Assembly (NCBI GenBank): GCA_964351025.1
Contig: CAYGLV010000089.1
Coordinates: 1 to 5,830, forward strand
Length of the DNA: 5,830 nucleotides
Direction of reading: 5' to 3'
From: CAYGLV01 sp964351025
Lineage (GTDB): Bacteria; Actinomycetota; Thermoleophilia; Gaiellales; Gaiellaceae
Shown: piece after piece, positions 1-5,601 of the stretch
Numbering within the stretch: position 1 is the stretch's first letter
Layout of the letters: each line of letters opens with the position of its first letter
Translations under genes and position numbers: made by a program
Notes under the pieces: model-generated
What the model was told of the DNA's origin: nothing
The model's database searches: none
Seen by the model: the letters and a program-made list of their open reading frames with translations, nothing else

Positions 1-310
1 GGGCAATGGTGACCTGGGTCAGCTCGCCTTCGGCGCCGGTGAGGACGAAGTCCGGCACGTCGTATTCGACGATGTCGCCGGTGGTGTTGAGGACGAGGAT
101 GAACGTAGCGTCGAGATCCAGGCCGGACGACGGCGGGAAGTCGGCCGTCAGCTCGATCTCGCCCCCGGGGAACGGGACGCGACCTCGGAACTGCGGGCCG
201 CCGGCAACTTGCCATTCGCCCGCCAGCTCGATCTGCAGGCGGGCGGTGGCGGGGTCATCGACGGCGGCGTCAACGGTGTGTTGCAGGGTTTCCAGCCGGA
301 CGTTGTGCAT
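1..310 (-). CDS. Partial leftward protein of uncertain family (possible OsmC-like N-terminus)
   Basis: Read leftward from an ATG at 310-308, this frame stays open for 103 codons to the window edge, so the C-terminus is missing. The start is supported by a strong Shine-Dalgarno (GAGGAGG, positions 321-315) four bases upstream. The protein begins MHNVRLETLQHTVDAAVDDP and has a soluble, acidic, beta-rich look. Residues about 5-62 (a GEWQVAGGPQFRG stretch, then FPGGEIELTADFPP) remind me of the N-terminal part of some OsmC-family proteins. The following stretch (LDLDATFILVLNTTGDIVEYD) does not continue as that family usually does, so I do not assign a function. Third-position GC is about 86% by hand count (14 of 103 codons end in A or T), slightly lower than the neighbouring operon appears. 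The gene is divergent from the arsR-type gene and shares its upstream control region. Confidence 0.7.
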   Translation of the reverse strand, partial: MHNVRLETLQHTVDAAVDDPATARLQIELAGEWQVAGGPQFRGRVPFPGGEIELTADFPPSSGLDLDATFILVLNTTGDIVEYDVPDFVLTGAEGELTQVTIA

Positions 311-333
311 GGCGCCTCCTCGTTAGTGGCTCA

Positions 334-371
334 GACTCATAGTCTACAACTACATCGTTGTATTGTGGTAG
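334..371. promoter_or_regulatory. Divergent control region with candidate ArsR operator
   Basis: The 92-bp gap 311-402 between two divergent genes contains a strikingly AT-rich core (331-371 is about 39% GC in otherwise GC-rich DNA). Two dyads are visible: GACT-CAT-AGTC at 334-344 and TACAAC-TACATC-GTTGTA at 345-362, a perfect 6+6 inverted repeat. Possible -10 hexamers of TAnnnT type are TAGTGT (369-374) for the rightward operon and TAGACT (346-341) for the leftward gene. Neither has a clear -35. ArsR-family repressors commonly bind an AT-rich dyad overlapping their own promoter, so autoregulation and possible control of both genes is inferred from position. The exact operator and transcription starts are not established. 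Confidence 0.5.
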
Positions 372-402
372 TGTCCGGCCCGTCCCCGTGCAAGGAGCCG
401 AT

Positions 403-744
403 GTGGCACTTCCCCACCCTCTTCCTGAGCCGCTCGTCGAGCTGATCGCCCAGCGTTTCCGCGTGATCGGCGAGCCGATGCGGATCAGGCTGCTCGACCG
501 CCTCTGCGAGGGCGAGGCGAGCGTGCAGGAGCTGACCGAGGCGCTCGGCGCCTCGCAGCAGAACGTCTCCAAGCATCTGGGCCTCCTGCACCAGGCCGGC
601 ATCGTCGCCCGGCGGAAGGATCGCAACCACGTCTACTACTCGATCTCGGACGACTCCGCGCTCGGGCTCTGCGAGCAGGTCTGTGGAGGCCTCTCGCAGC
701 AGCTCAGCGGGCTTGCCGAGCTCTTCGAAGGGAGCATTTCATGA
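403..744 (+). CDS. ArsR/SmtB-family winged-helix repressor with three cysteines
   Basis: This 113-residue DNA-binding repressor is the probable regulator of the operon it heads. The GTG at 403 is chosen because AAGGAG (392-397) lies five bases upstream. A TTG at 358 would give an unlikely N-terminus lying over the operator. The fold reads as helix 2 around residues 25-36 (PMRIRLLDRLC), helix 3 SVQELTEALG, recognition helix QQNVSKHLGLLHQAG (52-66), wing RRKDRNHVYYSISD (70-83) and a C-terminal helix. Cys35 ends helix 2; Cys90 and Cys94 lie in the last helix (LCEQVC). The ELCVC motif of classical arsenic sensors is absent. One Cys in helix 2 plus one in helix 5 is the layout of persulfide sensors such as SqrR/BigR, but a metal or other thiol signal is also possible. 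Its stop overlaps the next start (ATGA). Confidence 0.92.
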   Translation: MALPHPLPEPLVELIAQRFRVIGEPMRIRLLDRLCEGEASVQELTEALGASQQNVSKHLGLLHQAGIVARRKDRNHVYYSISDDSALGLCEQVCGGLSQQLSGLAELFEGSIS

Positions 745-959
745 TCTGTAGCAAACTGAGCCTGCAGCGCGCGCTGTTCGCGCTGGCGGGGACGATGACC
801 ATCCTCGCGGCGGCCCTCGCCGCGTTCGTCAGCCCGTGGTTCCTGCTGCTCGCCGTGTTCGTCGGCCTGAACCAGTGGCTCTTCGTCGTCGCCGGCGCCT
901 GCCCGGCGTCGCTTCTGCTGTCCCGTCTCCCGTGCATCGCCGAGGGAAGGCCCTCGTGA
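741..959 (+). CDS. DUF2892 / YgaP-like two-helix membrane protein
   Basis: A 72-residue inner-membrane protein with two predicted transmembrane helices (about residues 11-30 and 33-53) and a conserved-looking CP motif (Cys54-Pro55) just after the second helix. The FVGLN...CPASLLL pattern is typical of DUF2892, the membrane domain that in YgaP is joined to a rhodanese. Other cysteines are Cys3 and Cys65. The ATG at 741 overlaps the arsR stop and has AAGGGAG (728-734) six bases upstream, so translation is probably coupled. DUF2892 proteins often sit beside rhodaneses and ArsR repressors in sulfur-handling loci. The molecular role of the stand-alone form is not known, and no rhodanese lies in this window. 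Its stop overlaps the next gene in GTGA. Confidence 0.88.
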   Translation: MICSKLSLQRALFALAGTMTILAAALAAFVSPWFLLLAVFVGLNQWLFVVAGACPASLLLSRLPCIAEGRPS

Positions 960-3034
960 CCGAGCTGGGGCCGATCGGCAGGCTCGGCGGCTGGACCGCG
1001 CGTCACTTCAAGGCCGTCGTGCTCGTGTGGGTGGCGATCGCAGTCGGCTTCGGCGTCTTCGCGCCCCGCGCCGAGCACGCGCTCTCCGGTGCGGGCTGGG
1101 AGGCAAGCGGCTCGGAGTCCGTCCAGGCACGCGAGCTCGTGCAGGAACGCTTCGACGGGCAGTCGAGCTTTGCGCTCATGGTCGTCGTCCACGGGCCGGG
1201 TGCCCTCGAGCCGGCGCTGACACGGGCGACGGCGATCCTCGAGGCGGATCCGCGCGTGACGAACGTCGCGCCAGCCTCCTTCTCGCTCGACCGCCGCACG
1301 GCGATCCTCCAGGCCGGCGCCGCGCGCGACCCGAACGAGATGGTGCGCGCCGCCGACGACCTCAAGGGTAAGCTTGCCGCCGCAGGCGGCGGCGGGGTCA
1401 CCGTCTCCCTCACGGGCGCGCCCGGCATGTGGTCGGACTTCAACGAGGCCAACATGGCGGCAATGTTGAAGTCGGAGCTGATCTCCTGGCCCGTGACGAT
1501 GGCGATTCTCGTGCTCGCCTTTGGCTCGCTCGTCGCCGCGGGGCTGCCGCTGATGCTGACGCTGCTCGGCCTGATGGCGGCCGCCGGGTCGCTCTTCCTC
1601 ACGACCCAGCTCTTCGACGTCTCGATCTGGGCGATGAACTTCGCCCTCATGTTCGCGCTCGCGCTGGGGATCGACTACGCCCTGTTCATCGTCGCGCGCT
1701 ACCGGGGCGCCCACTTCGGCTCGCAGATCTCCGCCGAGGAGGCGACGGCCGTCACGATGGACACCGCCGGCAAGGCCGTGCTCTTCTCGGGTGCGACGGT
1801 GCTGATCTCGCTCTCGGCAGTGATGCTCGTCCCCAGCCCGGCGTTCCGCTCGATGGCGCTCGGGATCATGCTCTCGGTCGTGTTCGTGCTCGCGGCGACG
1901 CTGACGCTGCTGCCGGCCGTGCTCGCCCGGCTCGGCGACCGCGTCGATCGGCTCGCCCTGCCGTGGGTGCATTCCGGCGAGCACCGCTCACCCCTTTTCG
2001 CCCGCTGGGCCGAGCTGCTCTGGCGGCGGCCCGTCGTGTTCGGCGTGGCCTCGGTCGCGATCCTCGTCGTCCTCGCCCTGCCGGTGCTCGGCCTGAAGAC
2101 GGGGATGCCGTCGATCAAGGTCGTGCCGGAGAGCGACTCCTCGCGCGTCGGCTACACGCAGGTGCAGGCCGCGTTCGGACCGGGCGCGCCGGGCACGCTG
2201 CAGGTGGTCGCGCCGGCGGCCGAGCAGGATGCGGTCGAGGCGACCCTCGCAACCGACGCGGGGATCGCCGCCGTCCATCCTGCGGTTGCCTCCGGCGGCT
2301 CCGTGCTCCTCCAGGCCGTCCCCAAGCAGGATCCCTCGGACGAAGCCGTCGGGCAGACGATCGACCGCCTGCGCAGCACGCTGCCCGCGGGCGCGCTCGT
2401 CGGCGGGGCGGTGGCCGAGAACCACGACCTCGAGGCCGCGCTCGCTGCGAAGACACCGCTCGTCTTTGGCGTCGTCCTCGTGCTCGGGTTTCTGCTGCTG
2501 CTCGTCGCGCTCCAGGCGCCGCTGATCGCCGCCGCGGGGGTCGTCACGAACCTCCTCGCCACCGGCGCCGCGTTCGGCGTCGCGAAGCTGATCTTCCAGA
2601 ACGGCCACGGCGCCGGACTGCTGGGCTTCGAGTCGCAGGGGTTCCTCGACGCCTGGGGCCCGGTGTTCTTCTTCGCGATGATCTTCGCGATCTCGATGGA
2701 CTACACGGTCTTCCTGCTGGCGTCGGCGAAGGAGCACTGGGACCGCACGGGAGATGCGCGGGAAGCGGCGATCAACGGTGTCGCCCACTCCGGGCGGACG
2801 ATCTTCGCCGCGGCGGGCGTGATGGTGGCGATCTTCTTCACCTTCGCTCTGTCGGGGCCGCTGCCGCCGAAGGAGATGGGCGTGATCCTCGGGATCGCAG
2901 TCCTCCTCGACGCGGCGCTCATCCGGCTCGTCTTGATGCCCGTGCTGCTGAGACTGCTCGGTCCGGCGGCGTGGGCCTTGCCGCGCTGGCTCGACCGCCT
3001 GCTTCCCGACGTGCGCTTCGGGCACTCGCCGTAA
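956..3034 (+). CDS. MMPL-family RND-type transporter
   Basis: A 692-residue inner-membrane transporter of the MMPL family, whose known members export lipids or small hydrophobic compounds by proton exchange. The GTG at 956 overlaps the upstream TGA, with GAGGGAAGG (942-950) five bases before it. An in-frame GTG at 836 would add an Arg-rich tail read from the DUF2892 gene and is rejected. Order: TM1 about residues 19-36; a periplasmic porter loop to about 170; a helix bundle with GIDYALF; a second porter loop from about 385; a second bundle with SMDYTVF. The Asp-Tyr pairs at 240/241 and 582/583 match the proton-relay pairs of MmpL3 (D256/Y257, D645/Y646). The length fits the short YdfJ/ActII-3-like branch, not the roughly 950-residue mycobacterial MmpLs. 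It looks intact. The substrate is unknown; the operon suggests a sulfur-linked or stress-induced compound. Confidence 0.92.
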   Translation: MTELGPIGRLGGWTARHFKAVVLVWVAIAVGFGVFAPRAEHALSGAGWEASGSESVQARELVQERFDGQSSFALMVVVHGPGALEPALTRATAILEADPRVTNVAPASFSLDRRTAILQAGAARDPNEMVRAADDLKGKLAAAGGGGVTVSLTGAPGMWSDFNEANMAAMLKSELISWPVTMAILVLAFGSLVAAGLPLMLTLLGLMAAAGSLFLTTQLFDVSIWAMNFALMFALALGIDYALFIVARYRGAHFGSQISAEEATAVTMDTAGKAVLFSGATVLISLSAVMLVPSPAFRSMALGIMLSVVFVLAATLTLLPAVLARLGDRVDRLALPWVHSGEHRSPLFARWAELLWRRPVVFGVASVAILVVLALPVLGLKTGMPSIKVVPESDSSRVGYTQVQAAFGPGAPGTLQVVAPAAEQDAVEATLATDAGIAAVHPAVASGGSVLLQAVPKQDPSDEAVGQTIDRLRSTLPAGALVGGAVAENHDLEAALAAKTPLVFGVVLVLGFLLLLVALQAPLIAAAGVVTNLLATGAAFGVAKLIFQNGHGAGLLGFESQGFLDAWGPVFFFAMIFAISMDYTVFLLASAKEHWDRTGDAREAAINGVAHSGRTIFAAAGVMVAIFFTFALSGPLPPKEMGVILGIAVLLDAALIRLVLMPVLLRLLGPAAWALPRWLDRLLPDVRFGHSP

Positions 3035-3043
3035 CCGTCGCGT

Positions 3044-3082
3044 GAGGGCGAGGAGACACTGAGCGGAGCACTCCTCGCCCTC
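3044..3082 (+). promoter_or_regulatory. Perfect 12-bp hairpin over the TSUP ribosome-binding site
   Basis: GAGGGCGAGGAG (3044-3055) and CTCCTCGCCCTC (3071-3082) are exact reverse complements separated by a 15-nt loop (3056-3070). The left arm contains the only good Shine-Dalgarno for the downstream permease (GAGGAG, 3050-3055), and the loop contains its likely CTG start (3059-3061). The stem begins 10 nt after the MMPL stop (3032-3034). A ribosome terminating there could melt the base of the stem, so coupling of permease translation to MMPL translation is a natural inference. There is no following T-run, so an intrinsic terminator is unlikely. The right arm also encodes the first transmembrane segment (LLALP), so part of the pairing could reflect coding constraint or GC-rich chance. 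Confidence 0.55.
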
Positions 3083-3799
3083 CCCCTCGGCCTCGCGATC
3101 GGGCTCCTCCTGGGCCTCGTCGGCGGCGGCGGCTCGGTGCTCGCCGTTCCGGTGCTGGTCTACCTGGTCGGCGAGTCCGTCCAGGACGCCACGACCGAGT
3201 CGCTGCTGATCGTCGGGCTGACTGCATACGTCGGCGCGCTCGCCCACGCGCGCTCGGGGCGCGTGGACGCGCGTGTCGGGCTCGCCTTCGGCGCGACGAC
3301 GGCGCTCGGCGCGCTCGCCGGCACGGCACTGAACCGTGCGGCCAGCGGCGGTGCGATCCTCTCGCTGTTCTCCGTCGTCCTGCTCGTCGCTGCGTACGCG
3401 ATGTTTCGCGGGCGACCGCACACGGGCGGGCGTCGCCGCGGGCCGGCGCTGATCGCGGTGGCGGGAACCGGGGTCGGCGTGCTGACCGGCTTCTTCGGCG
3501 TCGGCGGGGGCTTTGCCATCGTGCCCGCTCTGACCCTCCTGCTCGGCCTCTCGCTGCCGCTCGCGATCGGCACTTCGCTGCTCGTGATCGGCCTGACGAG
3601 CACCGTCGCCTTCACGGCGCACGTCGCGACAGGAGGCGTCGATCTCGGTATTGCGCTGCCGTTCGCGGCAACGGCGATCGCCGGGGCGCTGCTGGGAACA
3701 CGGCTCGGAGCCCGCGTCTCGAGCGCGAAGCTGACGGTCGGCTTTGCCGTCCTGCTCGTCGCGGTCGCCGTCCTGCTGCTCGTGGAGCAGCTCGTCTAG
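3059..3799 (+). CDS. TSUP (TauE/SafE) permease, probable CTG start
   Basis: A membrane permease of the sulfite/sulfonate-exporter superfamily (TauE/SafE, DUF81), which moves sulfur anions or organosulfur acids. Two inverted-repeat halves are visible. GLLLGLVGGGGSVLAVPVL (about residues 15-33) opens the first and GVLTGFFGVGGGFAIVPAL (about 140-158) the second; each carries the family's Gly-rich hallmark. The nearest canonical start, GTG 3137, would delete the first helix and half of the first motif. Between the MMPL stop and that GTG there is no in-frame ATG, GTG or TTG. CTG 3059, three bases after GAGGAG, gives MSGALLALPLGLAIG and 246 residues, a normal family length. The frame is that of the MMPL gene with one TAA between them. 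Family assignment is firm; the start is inferred. Confidence 0.85.
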   Translation: MSGALLALPLGLAIGLLLGLVGGGGSVLAVPVLVYLVGESVQDATTESLLIVGLTAYVGALAHARSGRVDARVGLAFGATTALGALAGTALNRAASGGAILSLFSVVLLVAAYAMFRGRPHTGGRRRGPALIAVAGTGVGVLTGFFGVGGGFAIVPALTLLLGLSLPLAIGTSLLVIGLTSTVAFTAHVATGGVDLGIALPFAATAIAGALLGTRLGARVSSAKLTVGFAVLLVAVAVLLLVEQLV

Positions 3800-4761
3800 C
3801 GGCGGCGGAGCGCGATCCCGGTCAGGATCTCGCGGACGATCCGGTCGGCGACGAGCGCGGTGAGGTCGGCCGTGCCGATCGCCGAAGGCAGCACCTCGAC
3901 GACGTCCGCCCCCACGACGTCGACGCCCGCCGCCACCGTCCGGCAGGCCCAGAGCAGGTCGGCGGAGGTCATCCCGCCCGGCTCGGGCGTTCCCGTGCCC
4001 GGCGCGAACGCGGGGTCGAGCACATCCACGTCCACCGTGAGGAAGGTAGGCCCGCCGGACACCACCGCGAGCGTCTGCCGGACGATCTCCTCGATCCCCT
4101 GGGCGCGCACGTCGTGCATGAAGAAGGCCGTGATCCCCTGCTCCGCCTGCCACGCGAACTCCGTCTCGCCCGGCCAGTACCCACGGAGCCCGATCTGGAC
4201 GTAACGGCGCGGATCCACGAGCCCGTCGCGGACGAGTCGGTACATCGGCGTCCCGTGCGAGTGCTCGACGCCGAAGACCTCGGTGCCCGTGTCGGTATGC
4301 GTGTCGAAGTGTACGAGTCCCACGGGGCCGTGGCGGGTGGCGACGGCCCGGATGTCCGGCTCCGTGATCGAATGGTCGCCGCCGAGCACGACCGGGATGG
4401 CACCGGCCGCGATGACCTGCCCGACGATCTCCTCGATCGCCGTGTGCGAGCGGACCGGATCGGCCGGAACCACCGGCGCATCGCCAAAGTCCACGACTCG
4501 AAGCTCCGCGAACGCGTCGAGCTTCGCCTCCAGGTGCGGCCCCGACGGGCAGGAGGCCGCCCTGATCGCGCGCGGCCCAAACCGTGTCCCGGGCCGGTCG
4601 GAGACCAGGTCGTCGGTGGGCGCGCCCACGACTGCGACATCCACGCCGGCCAGCTCGGCGGGATTCTCCGTGTACGGCATGCCCGCGTACGTGAGCAGGC
4701 CGGCATAGTCCGGCTTCTCGGGCAGGCCAAGCTGCCGCCAGCGCTCGAGCGGGTCGATCAC
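3796..4761 (-). CDS. Agmatinase/arginase-family ureohydrolase
   Basis: A 321-residue cytoplasmic binuclear-metal hydrolase that splits urea from a guanidino compound. All six metal ligands are present: His130 in GGDHS, Asp153/His155/Asp157 in HFDTHTDT, and Asp244/Asp246 in TVDVDVLDP. PGTRFGPRAIR (57-67), HSHGTPM (167-173), APGTGTPEPGG (253-263) and Glu289 in VVEVLP also fit. The HGTPM motif and overall pattern favour the agmatinase/guanidinobutyrase/proclavaminate-amidinohydrolase side over arginase, but substrate cannot be read from sequence, and other guanidino hydrolases remain possible. The start is GTG 4761, with AGGA (4772-4769) seven bases upstream. This Shine-Dalgarno overlaps the stop of the preceding coiled-coil gene, so translation is probably coupled. 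Its stop overlaps that of the TSUP gene tail-to-tail. No other polyamine or arginine gene is visible here. Confidence 0.93.
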   Translation of the reverse strand: MIDPLERWRQLGLPEKPDYAGLLTYAGMPYTENPAELAGVDVAVVGAPTDDLVSDRPGTRFGPRAIRAASCPSGPHLEAKLDAFAELRVVDFGDAPVVPADPVRSHTAIEEIVGQVIAAGAIPVVLGGDHSITEPDIRAVATRHGPVGLVHFDTHTDTGTEVFGVEHSHGTPMYRLVRDGLVDPRRYVQIGLRGYWPGETEFAWQAEQGITAFFMHDVRAQGIEEIVRQTLAVVSGGPTFLTVDVDVLDPAFAPGTGTPEPGGMTSADLLWACRTVAAGVDVVGADVVEVLPSAIGTADLTALVADRIVREILTGIALRRR

Positions 4762-4770
4762 GGCGCGATC

Positions 4771-5481
4771 CTACCCTCGGAGGCCGCGCTCGAGCCACTC
4801 GCGGACCAGGGCGACCCTGACCGGTCCGAGCTCCTCGCCGAGCGTTGCGGCGGCAAGCTCGCTCGCCTCGCGGACGATCCGCTCCCGCTCGGTCTCGAGC
4901 GCCGAACGGGCGACGAGCACGGCTGCACGGGCACGGCTCGCCCACTCGAACAGACCGTCGAGCCCGGGCGCAGGGTCGAGGCCGCCGCCGTGCGAGAGCC
5001 GCGACGAGGCGCGGAGGCCGGCGGCGAGACCTCGCGCTTCCTCTTCCAGGCGCGGCAACTCGGCCGCAAGCCGCTCCTCCTCTGAGGCGAGCGACGCCAG
5101 GCGGGCGTGCACGCGGCCGAGCACGCCCTCCGCCGCCTCGACGTCGTCTCGCGCGTGTGCGGCCGCCCGCCGGGCGGCCGCGAGCCGTTCCTCGTCCGGC
5201 CGGCGCCCGGCCTCCAGGTTCGCGAGCGCCCGCTCCGCTCCGACAAGCGCCTCCCGCAGACGGACGAGATCGCCCTGCGCTCCCACGAGAGCCTCGTCGA
5301 GGTGCGCCCGCTCCGCCGGCAGCTTCTCGCGGAAGACGCGGATCGCGGCGGTACCGTCGCGCACGTCGGACGCGCCCACCTCGAACGCCGCGAGCTCGCC
5401 GAGCTCGCGCGCGATGCGCTCGTCCCGTTCCTCGAGCTCGCGGGCGGCGGCGAGAAGCGCTTCGGCGCGGACGTCGGCCAT
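4771..5481 (-). CDS. Cysteine-free coiled-coil protein of unknown function
   Basis: A 236-residue soluble, mostly helical protein with no signal peptide or membrane segment and no cysteine. Two helical heptad-rich stretches are apparent: about residues 5-32, and a long one about 55-160 rich in Ala, Arg, Glu and Leu. Then comes a Gly/Pro break (GGGLDPAPGLDG, 165-176) and a final helical region (about 177-235). No ATPase or catalytic motif is seen; likeness to SMC-type proteins is only compositional. The ATG at 5481 lies 3 nt after the last base of tRNA-Cys and has no Shine-Dalgarno, because its upstream sequence is the tRNA acceptor stem. Longer versions would translate through the tRNA and are rejected. 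The next gene begins 9 bp after its stop, indicating an operon. I do not recognise the family; the context does not define a role. Confidence 0.75.
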   Translation of the reverse strand: MADVRAEALLAAARELEERDERIARELGELAAFEVGASDVRDGTAAIRVFREKLPAERAHLDEALVGAQGDLVRLREALVGAERALANLEAGRRPDEERLAAARRAAAHARDDVEAAEGVLGRVHARLASLASEEERLAAELPRLEEEARGLAAGLRASSRLSHGGGLDPAPGLDGLFEWASRARAAVLVARSALETERERIVREASELAAATLGEELGPVRVALVREWLERGLRG

Positions 5482-5484
5482 GAG

Positions 5485-5555
5485 AGGCGCCGAGCGGAAT
5501 CGAACCGCTGTGCGAGGCTTTGCAGGCCTCTGCCTAACCACTCGGCCACGGCGCC
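5485..5555 (-). tRNA. tRNA-Cys (GCA anticodon)
   Basis: Reading leftward from 5555, a complete 71-nt cloverleaf is visible. The acceptor stem is GGCGCCG/CGGCGCC (7 bp). The D-arm is GCC-GAGTGGTTA-GGC. The anticodon arm is GAGGC-CTGCAAA-GCCTC, giving anticodon GCA. The variable loop is GCAC, and the T-arm is AGCGG-TTCGAAT-CCGCT. The discriminator base at 5485 is U, the identity element of cysteine tRNAs. CCA is not encoded (CTC follows), so it must be added after processing. All stems pair without mismatches. Confidence 0.97.
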
Positions 5556-5564
5556 GCGACGACC

Positions 5565-5570
5565 ATCGTA
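5565..5570 (-). promoter_or_regulatory. Candidate -10 for the tRNA-Cys operon
   Basis: Leftward TACGAT (5570-5565) matches the actinobacterial TAnnaT pattern. It sits so that transcription would begin about 5558, only a few bases before the mature tRNA 5' end at 5555. No convincing -35 hexamer is seen about 17 bp further upstream. It shares the 46-bp gap 5556-5601 with the rightward zinc-ribbon promoter. Confidence 0.4.
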
Positions 5571-5588
5571 GCCGTCCTCCCTGCGCCG

Positions 5589-5594
5589 TACCCT
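5589..5594 (+). promoter_or_regulatory. Candidate -10 for leaderless zinc-ribbon gene
   Basis: TACCCT fits TAnnnT and ends seven bases before the GTG at 5602, the spacing expected if transcription starts at or beside the start codon. The intervening GAGAGTC is at best a weak ribosome-binding site, so leaderless initiation is the likelier reading. No clear -35 element. Confidence 0.4.
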
Positions 5595-5601
5595 GAGAGT
5601 C

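Noticed and set aside
358..402. TTG start for the ArsR gene.
   Set aside because: It lies over the AT-rich dyad, has no Shine-Dalgarno and adds residues not needed by the family; GTG 403 has a well-placed AAGGAG.
836..955. Upstream GTG extension of the MMPL gene.
   Set aside because: It would add an Arg-rich 40-residue tail read out of frame through DUF2892 and lacks the ribosome-binding site and overlap seen at 956.
1377..1396. GCCGCC/GGCGGC hairpin inside the MMPL gene.
   Set aside because: It encodes a run of Ala and Gly codons in GC-rich coding DNA; such short repeats are expected by chance.
704..1984. Leftward 426-codon open frame opposite DUF2892 and the MMPL N-terminal half.
   Set aside because: Arg/His/Glu-rich with no recognisable fold; an antisense shadow of conserved membrane-protein coding sequence.
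1429..3045. Rightward 538-codon open frame inside MMPL in another frame.
   Set aside because: Extreme Arg/Ala/Gly composition; the overlapping MMPL frame has clear transmembrane segments and family motifs.
3044..3082. Reading the 12-bp hairpin as an intrinsic terminator.
   Set aside because: No T-run follows, and the right arm lies inside the permease coding sequence.
1988..4945. Very long leftward open frame (985 codons) running opposite MMPL and TSUP and across the ureohydrolase.
   Set aside because: Its translation is Arg/Glu/Asp/Gly-rich low complexity with no domain, as expected from reading GC-rich genes on the wrong strand or frame. Real conserved proteins occupy the other frames throughout.
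4114..5085. Rightward 323-codon open frame opposite the ureohydrolase.
   Set aside because: Antisense to a highly conserved enzyme with all catalytic motifs; its own translation shows no domain.
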